64,000 nt of DNA from Prevotella scopos JCM 17725 (GCF_018127785.1 NZ_CP072389.1:1372605-1436604); one strand, 5' to 3'; counted from the stretch's first letter, positions 1-9,282 are shown. Numbers and translations are program-made. The notes: generated by a model not told the origin, from the sequence alone.

Positions 1-1030
1 GATCCGTCGTGAAGTAGGCCTCGTCAATACCGCAAAACAAGTGGAATTTACCCGCAATCAGGGTGAAGACTACGCCTTTGAACTTATAGTTTTTATACGC
101 CATGTAAGAACCATGATACGCAAAAGGCAGGTGGGCGTAAGAGGAAAGTGCCTCTAAATACTCCGCCTCGCTGATACGTTGGCAGTCTTGGAAGTCGTAC
201 AGTCGTGCCACAGCCATCGCCTCATCTTCATGGTACACACTTCTTGCCACACCCTCTTCTTCTCTGAAATCGTGCACCACCTGTCCACCTCTAAGATAGG
301 CATATTCTGGCCAATCATAGCCGTGAATGAGCAAATACGAGTCTAACAGATGCAGATCCCGACGTATGATAATCTCGTGAAGTATATCTTGCGTGGGCTT
401 CAACGCTTTCACGGCGTGGGCTACCGGCCCGCAAGCCTCTATCTTGAGCATCAGGCTGCTCTCTGACAACGCATGCGCCGTCTCAAAACCATAGTCTTGC
501 CACAGACACCTCCATACCTCTGCGAGCCTTCTCTCTATCTCTTCCTGCTCCGTCTGCCAGTTGCTGCGACGCAGCGGAATCACCACCGAGAAGCGCATCT
601 GCTCTCCGCTTCCCGTGAGCAATCCTACCTCCGTCAGCTCATAGGCGTACACCATCGAGTCTTCAAAAGCAAGCACTCTATTCTGCCCTGCGGCAATCTC
701 CTGATGCGTCAGTGCCTCTATGGCTGTGGAAAAATTGTCTTCCCGTTCGATGCGATAGCTCTCGGTCGGTGCTTCCTCGCTCGCTGGCAATGCATCCGTG
801 CCGTCCTCCGCCTTATCTGCCGACGTTTCCATCTCCAGCACGTCACGCTTCTCGGCCCGCTTCTTGGTGTAATGCTCTGCCCAGATGAGCGCCCCGCCGA
901 TGAGCAGACCTATCACTGTCGGCCCCTTACCGCCATCGGCAACGACCCCTAAGACCAATGCTCCGATTGCTGTCAAGACAATAGCAATGAGCAGCCATTG
1001 AAGTATAGAGTTGATAAAATGATGGTTCAT
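1..1030 (-). CDS. Hypothetical membrane-anchored protein, C-terminus beyond window edge
   Basis: The minus strand is open from an ATG at 1030 to the window edge (343 codons seen), so the C-terminus is missing. The N-terminus holds two hydrophobic segments, roughly residues 8-30 and 36-50, separated by a short GVVADGGKGP loop, followed by a basic stretch (KKRAEKR). The rest is soluble and acidic, with one region rich in Glu and Thr and then mixed alpha/beta-looking sequence. I recognise no family and no catalytic motif. The small open frames on the plus strand here are shadows of this gene. Its start lies only about 15 bp from the inverted-repeat end of the neighbouring insertion remnant, so its native promoter may have been displaced. 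Confidence 0.75.
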   Translation of the reverse strand, partial: MNHHFINSILQWLLIAIVLTAIGALVLGVVADGGKGPTVIGLLIGGALIWAEHYTKKRAEKRDVLEMETSADKAEDGTDALPASEEAPTESYRIEREDNFSTAIEALTHQEIAAGQNRVLAFEDSMVYAYELTEVGLLTGSGEQMRFSVVIPLRRSNWQTEQEEIERRLAEVWRCLWQDYGFETAHALSESSLMLKIEACGPVAHAVKALKPTQDILHEIIIRRDLHLLDSYLLIHGYDWPEYAYLRGGQVVHDFREEEGVARSVYHEDEAMAVARLYDFQDCQRISEAEYLEALSSYAHLPFAYHGSYMAYKNYKFKGVVFTLIAGKFHLFCGIDEAYFTTD

Positions 1031-1045
1031 ATATGGTTTACCTTA

Positions 1046-1493
1046 CCTTAATTCCGCAGCATAAACTCTTGTGAGAACTCCAATTGCCTGAGAAACAAAG
1101 TTCTCAAAACACTTGGATATGTCAGAAATTTCACCTATCTTGGTGCTGCAAACATAACAAGTAAGCAAAAATCTGACATGGCAAAGGTAGCAATTAAAAA
1201 CATGAATATCACTTCTTTCGGTGGAATTTATCACATTATGGACGTTTTCTCAAAGTTGGGCTTTGAAAAACTTACCGAATCTGTATTGGGTGAACGTGGA
1301 AGTAGCGGCAAAGCATTCTGTTATGGAAGTATTTTTTGTGGTTATCATACTTCCCCATTGGTTTGGGTGGGGGCTTTTATGCTTAGAAAAGAGCCAAGAA
1401 ACACCGAAGCACCTCATATCAACATATAGAGCCCCAAAAGACGTCTCAACATATAAAATTTTCTCACAAGAAAAAATATTGCGGAATTAGGGA
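1046..1493. mobile_element. Internally deleted IS1380-type insertion element (MITE-like)
   Basis: The ends are imperfect inverted repeats of about 35 bp. The left end reads CCTTAATTCCGCA then CTTGTGAGAA (1046-1078); the right end, read on the minus strand, begins CCCTAATTCCGCA and also contains TTCTTGTGAGAA (1457-1493). Between them lies only the first part of a transposase resembling the IS1380 family of Bacteroidota. A full element of that family is about 1.6-1.7 kb, so roughly 1.2 kb has been lost. I could not identify a clear target duplication. Confidence 0.7.
1178..1429 (+). pseudogene. IS1380-family transposase, N-terminal remnant
   Basis: The frame opens MAKVAIKN.NITSFGG and continues with a VFSKLGFEKL segment and a GERGSSGKAF segment, a start I recognise from Bacteroidota IS1380-type transposases. 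The similarity ends after about 48-50 residues at FCYGSIF, and the remaining codons look like random read-through into the right end of the element. No catalytic DDE residues remain, so it cannot transpose unaided. It could still be mobilised in trans if a full copy exists elsewhere, because both ends are present. The family call rests on recall of the N-terminal motif, not on a search. Confidence 0.7.
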
Positions 1494-3240
1494 TATAAGA
1501 GCTTTGTTTTATTCCTCTATATTTCAGGTGATCATTGTCTTTCCTTTCATTGTTTTGAAGTATTTTTTGTTTTGCTGTCACTCCTCTCACTCAGTTTTAT
1601 GTTGTAACCGTTTGAGTTATAGTTATTTTGTTTTAATTGTTAAAAGTGACAGCAAATTTAATCTAAACTTTTCTTGTTATTTATCTATTCTTTTTAATTT
1701 GTTTGTTACCCATCTCTGTTTATAGCTTGTTTTTTTTCATTTTTATATCCTTACTTTTCTTATTTCAGATTGTATTTTGTTTTATGCATTCTGTCTTTCC
1801 TGTTACTCTGTCTCTTTTATTACTTTGTCTTTCTTCATTCTGTTTTTCCTGTTATTCTGTCTTTCTTCTTATTTTGTCTTTATGTCATTCTGTCTCTTTT
1901 CATCTTTTCGTCGCACTTTCTCTTCTTTATTTTGGCTTCATTTTTACCCTTTCATCTGTTTATTTTTTGATATTTTTGCTTGAATATTTAAGTATATAAA
2001 AATACTTTTATTGTTTTATTTCTTTGCTTTTTTATTTACTCTATCTTTACTTTATTTCTTTATTTACGTAATTGTTTTTTTCTATGAATACAAGAAAACG
2101 TAAAGCAATAAATATATAAACACAAAAAAATATAATTATGTTTACTTGTAAAATAAATATATAAATATATAAAACAATATATAAACACTTAGATAAAGAA
2201 TAAAATAAATATATACAATGCAAGGTGATTAATGTGTTTTGTTTTAAAAATAAAGAAATATATAAATACATATTATTCTTTTGTTATTCTGAAATTATTC
2301 TTTTACTTATTAATAAACCATAGTCGAACTATCATTGAAAGTTCCTGTTGTCTTAGTTTGTGTTATAGACATGCTGCTGGTGATTTTGCGTTCCTTGTTT
2401 TTTTTCAAATCACTTTTCTCTCTTTTCTTTTCAGATGTATTCTTCCTTCTTGTTTTTATTCTTTCTATGGTTCGTATCAGTATCCAAGGGAAGTCTTAGT
2501 TTATATGATTAGGAACCGTTTTTATAAGGACCAGGTGTGTAATCCATTGTAATGTTGAATTATATATATGTATATAAATCTATAAGTATATTTTTGTCTT
2601 TACTTGTAAGTATCTTCGTAGGTTGTTATATAACATTCATGTTTTATTTATCGGCTCTATTTCTTTTTTCTCGATGGTTTCGTATGTTTTTAAACATTTT
2701 TCTTATCTACATTTATTTATATTCTCTGAAATAATCGAATATTTCATATAGTTAGCTCTTGATTACTAGTATTCTGTATTTTTATATATTTATCTGAATA
2801 TATTCAGTAGAATTTATTCGATTTAATCGAGATAATCCCTATTCTATAGCGTTCTTTTAGTGTTTTTTCGTTGCTTATAATGTATGCTCAATTCACCTTT
2901 GTCTAACATCTTATCATGTCAATTTTATGTTATTATTTATTTCTTTAAATCGTTATATGTATAAATACAAATACATGGAAAAAGATAAATAGATAAACAT
3001 ATAGTTATATCTTAGATGAACAAATGTATATACAATATATAAATATATAAAAACGTTTTGATGATTTATTTTCTATATGCTATTTTTGCAATATTCTTTT
3101 AATAAGAACACTCCACGCACTTAAAATTTTGAATATACAAACAAATAAATATATAAAAATATTAAGACACAGAGTAATAAATATCTAATTGTATTTTTGT
3201 TTTCTTATCTTTTTATTTTTCTCGTTAAAAATGTTTTGAT
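1494..3240. other. AT-rich, gene-poor stretch with strand-biased T/C tracts
   Basis: I see no credible gene in this 1.7 kb. From about 1500 to 2060 the plus strand is rich in T and C, with repeated TTCTGTCTTTCCTG-like words. From 2100 to 3200 it is dominated by ATATATAAATA words, seen near 2110, 2155, 2260, 3030 and 3140. Open frames here code only for Phe/Leu/Tyr-rich low-complexity sequence. The composition differs strongly from the flanking genes. It may be a decayed region or a melting region serving replication or partition of the parA locus downstream; the sequence alone does not decide. Confidence 0.6.
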
Positions 3241-3243
3241 GTA

Positions 3244-3275
3244 TTTGTTTTTTTCGATAAATAGACGTATATTTG
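3244..3275 (+). promoter_or_regulatory. Bacteroidota-type promoter for the 3343 gene
   Basis: TTTG at 3244-3247, a 20-bp spacer and TATATTTG at 3268-3275 match the Bacteroidota -33/-7 consensus (TTTG, 19 bp, TAnnTTTG). Transcription would start near 3282 and give a leader of about 60 nt. Confidence 0.6.
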
Positions 3276-3342
3276 CAAGTATAAAAATATAACCACATCA
3301 TTATGTGTGTATTTATTTGATTCCACATTTATATAAATAGAT

Positions 3343-4032
3343 ATGAAAATACAGACATTTTCTATTACATCTAAGTCTGGTCAGATTCTTAATTGGAGTT
3401 TGAGCTTACTTCTTGTTTTTAGTGTCTTCAATCTAATTGATGGTTGGGCATCAGCACCTATTGACGAAAAAGGTGTTCTATCTGAAGCCTTCGCTACCCT
3501 ACAAGGTAATGATTTCATTCGTGCTATCGAATACTTCATGATTGCAGCAACCAAGTTGACGATGTTTGAAGTATTCCGCAGATGTCTGAATAAGGCAGGA
3601 CATAAGATAGCACAGTTCACGCTTACCATTCTGATGGCACTCATATTCAGTCTGGCAATGGCAGACATATTGCCAATGTTCCTTTTTAGTTCACTGGAAC
3701 GTGTGCAGTCATTGATTCATGGAGGCTGCCCATCATTGTTTTATTCATTCTCAAAGGTAACTTATGTTGTTCTGGTCATCACACAGTTCGTTCTATCTCT
3801 GCAATTAGTTAAGAATTTTGCCGGTAAGATACGTCTGTTTGGTGCTGCTTTCTTCGGTTGTCAAGTCATCACTTGGTTGGCTAATCTCGCCTACCTCTTT
3901 ATATATACCTCTGTCGCAGGAGTTTCCATGGATGACATCATGACTTATAGTAAGATGGCTGATGTCTTCGGTTCTGCCGTTGGTCTGATTCCTTACTTCC
4001 TGTTAAGGACCACAATGGTTGCAGAAGATTAA
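3343..4032 (+). CDS. Four-helix integral membrane protein of unknown function
   Basis: The protein has 229 residues with about four hydrophobic helices (roughly 13-35, 88-114, 138-158 and 165-192) and a polar segment of about 50 residues between the first two. There is no cleavable signal peptide and no motif I can assign. The layout loosely recalls small DUF2975-like membrane proteins, but I would not assign it. A good promoter lies just upstream. The gene stands alone between the AT-rich stretch and the repeat array ahead of parA, so a link to the partition module is possible but unproven. Confidence 0.8.
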   Translation: MKIQTFSITSKSGQILNWSLSLLLVFSVFNLIDGWASAPIDEKGVLSEAFATLQGNDFIRAIEYFMIAATKLTMFEVFRRCLNKAGHKIAQFTLTILMALIFSLAMADILPMFLFSSLERVQSLIHGGCPSLFYSFSKVTYVVLVITQFVLSLQLVKNFAGKIRLFGAAFFGCQVITWLANLAYLFIYTSVAGVSMDDIMTYSKMADVFGSAVGLIPYFLLRTTMVAED

Positions 4033-4675
4033 CGTATGCTGTTTCCCGCACAGAGAAAACCGCCTACGCACCAGCATTAAATATACATTGACTGCTGAAG
4101 ACAAAATGTAAATACGAATGATACGACAGGTGCAGCATTCATATAAATATGTAAAAAGCTGTTTTTGTTATTAATGTAAATATATAAATATCAAATTGCG
4201 TAGATTTCGATTACATATAATCAGGGATTATTTTGAACATCCGTGTAGCGTTAGGAGCCATCCGTCAAGATAACATTCGAGCAGATTGCAGAAAGTGTTG
4301 AAAAAATCGTTCATAATTTCAAAATTTGCGGGTAAGGAGTAAGGAGTTTGAAAATATCGCAGAAATGAAAGCTGATGGAGTGGGGGACGGTTGACAGAAT
4401 GAAAGTATTACGGATGAGAATCAGTCAGAGTGAGCAAGTTTTGAACTGAAATGAACAATAATGAAGATAAAACAATATCAATATGATATTTTTGATGTTC
4501 ATAAAGTTGTTGATGAAAGAAGACGAAATAGCGTCCAAAAGGCGTAAAAAGCATACGAAGAGGACTAAAAGAACAGAAAGTTCGTCCTTCGCTCATAAAA
4601 CTTCCAACATTGCGGTGAAGAGATAGGGACAAACTAGTCCATGCACAATCATCTGACGATAGAAAGACGAACCGA

Positions 4676-4819
4676 CAAAAATACGTAAATAGATGAACGG
4701 ATAAAGATATAAACATTCAAATACTATAATACGTAAATAAACGAACGGGTGAAAATATAAATACTCGAACGTATAAAAAGATAAACAATCGAAAAGGTAA
4801 AAATATAAATATATAAACA
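4676..4819 (+). repeat. Degenerate (G)TAAATA/ATAAACA array directly before parA
   Basis: The 140 bp ending at the parA start codon contain eight to nine copies of GTAAATA, ATAAACA or ATAAATA-like words, spaced about 15-17 bp and alternating with GAACG/CGAA blocks. The array runs into the ATG. Its position, directly before a ParA gene with a ribbon-helix-helix partner, fits an operator or centromere bound by that partner. This is inference from position and periodicity. The adjoining 4033-4675 stretch holds no gene I can support. Confidence 0.5.
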
Positions 4820-5482
4820 ATGAAGAATAAGAAAATTGTTTTTGCAAATCAGAAAGGTGGAGTAGGGAAGAGCACGTTGTGCATCCTCTTTGCCAACTAT
4901 CTCGCTGCAAAGGGTAAGGACGTTTGTATCATCGATACCGACTTGCAGAAGACGATTCTGATGCAGCGTCGAAAGGATAAGCTCATCTATGAGGGTGAGG
5001 AAGAACCCTATAACGTTCAGGACTTCGACGTGACCGATGTTGAGACAATGCAGACACTGGTCGATTCAGCTTCGCAGGTAGAAGGGTTCGTGCTGTTTGA
5101 CTCACCAGGTAACATCAGCGAGGACGGTTTGGCACCGCTCTTCGTAGGTGCCGATTACATAGTTTGTCCTTACGAATACGAGGATAAGGCACTCGACTCA
5201 ACTGGTGTCTTCGTGCAGGTACTCAACGTGTTGCGTGAACACAATCCACAGATGAATGCGAAGTTGTTCTTCGTTCCAAACCGCATCGACCCACGTATTG
5301 GTACGGCTGAAGAGCAGGAGATGTGGCGCAGAACTGATGAGGTGTTTGGTAACTTTGGACTTGTCACACCCGTTGTCAATAGCCGTGCGACACTGAAGCG
5401 CACAAACACGTTCGAACTGCTCGGTACACAGCGCGACGCAGTGAAAAAGGCATTTGATTATATGCTGAGGAGGATGAAGTAG
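4820..5482 (+). CDS. ParA/Soj-family partition ATPase
   Basis: This 220-residue protein starts KKIVFANQKGGVGKSTL, the deviant Walker A motif of ParA/MinD ATPases with the signature lysine (residues about 10-17). IIDTDLQ (about 37-43) is the A' motif and VLFDSPG (about 90-96) is Walker B. Such ATPases bind DNA non-specifically when ATP-loaded and move replicon DNA with a centromere-binding partner. The length fits the short ParA type without an N-terminal helix-turn-helix, which usually pairs with a ribbon-helix-helix protein; the gene at 5780 supplies one. In Bacteroidota mobile elements a similar ParA is called TraA. No relaxase, replication initiator or tra gene is visible in the window, so whether this serves a replicon, an integrated element or the chromosome is open. 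Confidence 0.9.
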   Translation: MKNKKIVFANQKGGVGKSTLCILFANYLAAKGKDVCIIDTDLQKTILMQRRKDKLIYEGEEEPYNVQDFDVTDVETMQTLVDSASQVEGFVLFDSPGNISEDGLAPLFVGADYIVCPYEYEDKALDSTGVFVQVLNVLREHNPQMNAKLFFVPNRIDPRIGTAEEQEMWRRTDEVFGNFGLVTPVVNSRATLKRTNTFELLGTQRDAVKKAFDYMLRRMK

Positions 5483-5516
5483 AAGCCTCACCCCCAAAAC
5501 GAAGCCTCACCCCCAA

Positions 5517-5538
5517 CCCCTCTCCGAAGGGAGAGGGG
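5517..5538. terminator. GC-rich hairpin downstream of parA
   Basis: CCCCTCTCC, loop GAAG, GGAGAGGGG forms a perfect 9-bp stem; it follows two direct copies of GCCTCACCCCCAA. No T-tract follows, so termination may be weak. It belongs to the same GC-rich palindrome family seen near 16.5-17.9 kb and 21.05 kb. Confidence 0.45.
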
Positions 5539-5560
5539 AGTGCCTAACGGGATGAAGTTG

Positions 5561-5644
5561 GATAAAACTGGTTAGATAAATAGGGTCTGATAAAACTGAT
5601 TAGATAAATAAAATCTAATAAAATTGGTTAGACAAACGATGTTA
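5561..5644 (+). repeat. Three tandem 28-bp direct repeats between parA and its partner
   Basis: Three abutting 28-bp units lie at 5561-5588, 5589-5616 and 5617-5644. Each has the form RATAAAAYTGRTTAGAYAAA followed by 8 variable bases. Copies 1 and 2 are nearly identical; copy 3 has diverged. Such iterons next to parA are typical of centromere (parS) or replication-control sites, and the adjacent gene encodes a probable ribbon-helix-helix protein. Binding is inferred. Confidence 0.7.
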
Positions 5645-5779
5645 GACGATTCTGACTGAGAAGACTTCGTGAAGACGCAATAGGGGAGAGATGATGACGA
5701 GGGGACACATCAAGAGAAAGGAAATGATAAGGTCCCACGTTTATATATAATAAAGTAAAAACAAAGACATAAAGATACA

Positions 5780-6409
5780 ATGGCTAAGAAGAAGAAAACA
5801 ATGGTTATGATGCCTGGTGCAATGACCGACTTGGCACATAGCGTACAGAAGGGTGCAAGACCAAATCCTACTACCAATTCAGAGGAGACGACGGCGGATG
5901 AGCAGGAAGCTAATGAGCCTGCACAGTATGATACAAACAGTGTTGAGCAGGAGGTTCGTACTCAGGTTGAGGAACAGCAGCCAACGCAGTATGATGAGCC
6001 AACACAGGCCGTTGCTGAGCCAGCTGAACCTGCAGCACCATCAAGTCAGTTCGGACGCATAGATCCAAAGCAAGAGGCTGCTGACCGCAAGGATCGTACA
6101 GCACCTGCAGCAAAGAAGTTGCCGAAAGCTGAAGGCCGACAGCTGGCACGTGAGTATTCGCTAGCAAAGGATAGTGGTGAGGATAGCTGGCAGATATTCC
6201 TCGACTTGGCACGCGATTATAAGGCACGCGACTCTCGTCTGGCCACCGTCTATATCGACTCAGACCTCAAGGGTGTCCTTGATCGCCTGAAGTCCGCTAC
6301 GAGCGTGAAACTCCCTTCAACAGCATTGCTTAGTGCCATTGTTGCCCGCTTCGTCTTCGAGCACGAGAAGGATATTAAGAACGCCATCTTCGGCGAGAGC
6401 TTGCTGTAG
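5780..6409 (+). CDS. ParA partner, ribbon-helix-helix-like (TraB/DUF3408-like) protein
   Basis: The protein has 209 residues: a basic N-terminus (MAKKKK...), a long low-complexity Glu/Gln/Thr/Pro segment (about 30-105), and a compact C-terminal domain (about 140-209). The C-terminal part, TVYIDSDLKGVLDRLKS then STALLSAIVARFVFEHEKDI, reads as a beta strand followed by two helices, the arrangement of ribbon-helix-helix DNA-binding dimers and of DUF3408 proteins that follow TraA-type ParA in Bacteroidota elements. It probably binds the 28-bp repeats or the upstream array and stimulates ParA. The disordered basic N-terminus suits contact with ParA. The function is inferred from gene order and fold pattern. 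Confidence 0.65.
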   Translation: MAKKKKTMVMMPGAMTDLAHSVQKGARPNPTTNSEETTADEQEANEPAQYDTNSVEQEVRTQVEEQQPTQYDEPTQAVAEPAEPAAPSSQFGRIDPKQEAADRKDRTAPAAKKLPKAEGRQLAREYSLAKDSGEDSWQIFLDLARDYKARDSRLATVYIDSDLKGVLDRLKSATSVKLPSTALLSAIVARFVFEHEKDIKNAIFGESLL

Positions 6410-6436
6410 GCGTGAGGAGAAGCATAACTTTGTGTA

Positions 6437-6568
6437 GTTGACGAGTTTTTAGTTAACAAGTTAACAAGTTGTTTGTATTGAAAGACAGAAAATCTTTTGA
6501 AATTATGATATCCTCCGTTTGCTGAGGTTTTCCGTTACAAGCAGCAAGTTGACTAAAAACTCGTCAAC
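6437..6568. repeat. Long inverted repeat upstream of the restriction-modification genes
   Basis: GTTGACGAGTTTTTAGT (6437-6453) and its exact reverse complement (6552-6568) form 17-bp perfect arms around a loop of about 98 nt, which itself holds two TTAACAAGTT words. Similar TTGACGAGTT/AACTCGTCAA words occur at about 14.8, 21.1, 25.5 and 34.7 kb, so this is one member of an interspersed family. Confidence 0.75.
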
Positions 6569-6693
6569 CAACCCCAAAGTGTATCTCAATAATCACGCCC
6601 TGTCTGACAAATGGTGAAGAATTGTGCAAGAAGTTTATCTCTCTTTGTGTGCAATAATGGATGTTATCCTAGCTTATTCCTTTAGGAGGAAAG

Positions 6694-8088
6694 GTGGCTT
6701 GTGACTATTTTATTTACCTGAATGAAACGTTAATGGAAAAGAAGGTTACGGAATATAATGATATAGAATTCGAGTCACAATCAGATATAATATCTGAACC
6801 AATATGTGATTTGTTTTTTAACAATGGACAAAACGAACGTCACGAAGAAGGAACTTTGAGAGTTCTTTCTTTATTTTCAGGTTGTGGTGGTATGGATTTA
6901 GGATTGGAGGGTGGCTTTATATGCCATCGTAAATCTGTAACAAGTCCGACATGGATACATAGTAAAATAAATAAAGATTGGGTATTACTTCACAGAAATC
7001 GATTCCGTACTGTTTTCGGTTGTGATATTTTGGAGGAAGCAAGACTTACATGGTTACATTATATGTCAAGATATAATATCAACCCTGACATTTATCATTT
7101 AGATAGTATAGTCGATCTTGTAAAACTATATAAAGACGGGAATGAGAATATCTTTCCTAGTAATATTGACATTGTTACAGGTGGTTTCCCATGTCAGGAC
7201 TTTAGTGTTGCTGGCAAAAGAAAGGGCTTTGAATCATCAGTATCACATGACGGAAGGAAAAGACTTAAGGACGAACCTTCTGAGGAAACGCGTGGAAAGT
7301 TATATATGTGGATGAAGCAAGTTATAGATATTGTTCAACCCAAGATGTTTATTGCTGAAAATGTAAAAGGACTTGTTAGTCTTGGTGATGTAAAGGATAT
7401 CATTCAGCGCGATTTCTCTTCTGCGAATGGTAATAATTACATTGTTTTGAATCCTCAAGTACTTCATGCGGCTAATTATGGAGTTCCTGAAACAAGAGAA
7501 CGTGTATTCTTTATAGGTATAAAGCGTTCAGCGTTAACACCTGCCGCAATAGAAGCATTGGAGCAAGAGGTTATTCCTGTAGAATATAATCCATATCCTT
7601 TGCCAACACATAATTATAATGTGAACAATGAAAAGTTGCCTAATCCTGTAAGTTGTAGAGATGTCCTTCAGGACTTACCAGAACCTTCTAATTCTTTAGA
7701 TCTTGCACAACAATTTTATTCTAAAGCAAAGTTTTTAACCAATGGAAGCCAAGGGCAAACAGAAATAAACTTTGATGGTTTAGCTCCGACTATTCGTTCA
7801 GAGCATCATGGTAATATAGAATTTAGAAGATTATCAAAGGAGCATGGAGGGAAATTAGAAGAAGAACTAAATGAGGGGTATCAAGAACGTCGCTTAACGC
7901 CACGTGAATGTGCGCTTATACAAACATTTCCACCTGATTATCCATTTGTGTTCCGTAAATCGTATTCTAAAAGATATGCTGTTAGTCCTTCTGGTGCTTA
8001 TAAAGTTATAGGAAATGCAGTACCACCAATGTTGGCATTTAATATTGCACGAAGAATTCAAGAAGTTTGGCCTTTATACTTTGAATAA
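6694..8088 (+). CDS. DNA (cytosine-5) methyltransferase of a type II R-M system
   Basis: All main C5-methyltransferase motifs are visible: motif I LSLFSGCGGMDLGLEGGF (about 59-75), motif IV GGFPCQDFSVAGKR with the catalytic Cys167, motif VI ENV (222-224), motif VIII ETRERVFFIGI, and motif X YKVIGNAVPPMLA near the C-terminus. The enzyme transfers a methyl group from S-adenosylmethionine to C5 of cytosine within a specific site and protects host DNA from the partner endonuclease encoded 2 bp downstream. The target site cannot be read from the sequence. I use the GTG at 6694, preceded by AGGAGG at 6684-6689; ATG 6733 is an alternative, since the first 50 residues precede motif I and are not conserved. 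AT-rich codon use differs from genes on both sides, suggesting acquisition. Confidence 0.93.
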   Translation: MACDYFIYLNETLMEKKVTEYNDIEFESQSDIISEPICDLFFNNGQNERHEEGTLRVLSLFSGCGGMDLGLEGGFICHRKSVTSPTWIHSKINKDWVLLHRNRFRTVFGCDILEEARLTWLHYMSRYNINPDIYHLDSIVDLVKLYKDGNENIFPSNIDIVTGGFPCQDFSVAGKRKGFESSVSHDGRKRLKDEPSEETRGKLYMWMKQVIDIVQPKMFIAENVKGLVSLGDVKDIIQRDFSSANGNNYIVLNPQVLHAANYGVPETRERVFFIGIKRSALTPAAIEALEQEVIPVEYNPYPLPTHNYNVNNEKLPNPVSCRDVLQDLPEPSNSLDLAQQFYSKAKFLTNGSQGQTEINFDGLAPTIRSEHHGNIEFRRLSKEHGGKLEEELNEGYQERRLTPRECALIQTFPPDYPFVFRKSYSKRYAVSPSGAYKVIGNAVPPMLAFNIARRIQEVWPLYFE

Positions 8089-8090
8089 TT

Positions 8091-9210
8091 ATGAATACTA
8101 GAAATAACATTATTGCTATCAGAAAGCGAGATGTAGATGCCGCTCATGAAGCTTTTGTTGAGTTGATGAGCAAAACTGAGGATATACTTAATACTGAGGC
8201 AAGAAATAATCCCAAGGATTATAAACAATTAAACGCATCAACTTTAGAACAATGTGCCGTTGAAAAAATAAAATTGGCATGTGCAGATTCTCCATTTAAT
8301 CCTAATGAGGTCAAACTTATCTCAGGCCAGCGTTTTCCTGATATAGTTACAGAGAAATACTATGGAATAGAAGTAAAATCTACAAAAGAGAATCATTGGA
8401 CTTCAACTGGAAGTAGTATCGTCGAAACAACTCGTGTCGAGAATGTGGATGATATCTATATGCTGTTTGGTAAGTTGGGGGGGTAAAATACCAGAGTTCA
8501 AATGTAAGCCGTATGAAGAGGTTCTATATGATATAGCCGTTACCCATTCTCCACGTTATCTTATTAATATGGAGTTGAAAAAATCTGAAACTATTTTTGC
8601 AAAGATGGGAACAACTTATAATAAATTCAGGATATCACCTGATAATATCTCACAAGTAAGAAAGTATTATCGAGAGCGCGCTATTAAACTTAAACGTGTA
8701 GAAATGCCATGGTGGATAACATCTGAAAATGTTGAAACGGGTCATTCGTTTAATATTCAATTATGGAGTACACTTACTCCTCAAGAGAGGAGAGAACTTC
8801 AAACAAAATGTATGATACTTTTTCCAGAGGCACTAAACCCTGCGGTATCTAAGACAAAATATAATAATACGACTCTATGGTTATGCTCATATAATCAGGT
8901 TGTTAATCCTAATATTCGTGACTTATATTCTGCTGGTGGAAAAATAACGCATGTGGATGGTGTGAAGTTAGATAGGCCTGTACCACAAGTTTTTAATATT
9001 ATTGTTGGACATGCTGAGGATATAAAGGCGTTGCTAAACAATCTAACTACTGAGATGGTTATGATGATAAAGGATTTTAATCCAACTCTTCTGGAAAATG
9101 GTAATGCGTATGAGTCATGGCTCAGAACATGCAGTGAGTTTGCTAACGAATACAATGTACCTCTTAGAGAATGGATAGAAAGAAAACCAGAATTTCAATT
9201 TTCCATGTGA
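8091..9210 (+). pseudogene. Type II restriction endonuclease, out of frame at a G7 tract (likely phase-off)
   Basis: The first frame starts at 8091 and stops at 8486 just after a run of seven G. Removing one G joins it to the second frame without loss (..FGKLGG-KIPEF..), giving about 372 residues ending at 9210. A PD-(D/E)xK nuclease core is visible in the first part: PD at residues 83-84 and E94-V-K96 (GIEVKSTKE). With the methyltransferase 2 bp upstream this is the cognate endonuclease; the recognition site is unknown. A G7/G6 tract inside a restriction gene is a classic slipped-strand switch, so the gene is probably phase variable rather than dead: both frames keep good coding sequence and show no other damage. 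A sequencing error in the homopolymer is the main alternative. Confidence 0.85.
8477..8483 (+). repeat. G7 homopolymer, candidate phase-variation tract
   Basis: Seven consecutive G lie inside the restriction endonuclease reading frame. G7 gives an in-frame TAA straight after the run; G6 (or G9) restores the full frame. Confidence 0.8.
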
Positions 9211-9251
9211 AGCCTTAAAATCAAAAGATAACAGCGTCTGTACGTATATGG

Positions 9252-9282
9252 TTTGTTCTTTAGATTTTGCGTCTTACCTTTG
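9252..9282 (+). promoter_or_regulatory. Bacteroidota-type promoter ahead of the 9482 gene
   Basis: TTTG (9252-9255), exactly 19 bp, then TACCTTTG (9275-9282) matches the consensus fully. The start would be near 9289 with a leader of about 190 nt; I see no other feature in the 9211-9481 gap. Confidence 0.65.

Noticed and set aside
473..952. Open frame on the plus strand at the left end
   Set aside because: It lies opposite a long uninterrupted minus-strand frame (1-1030) with better protein-like sequence; treated as a shadow.
1503..2734. Several open frames rich in Phe, Leu and Ser
   Set aside because: They come from T/C-rich low-complexity DNA with no start context or recognisable domain.
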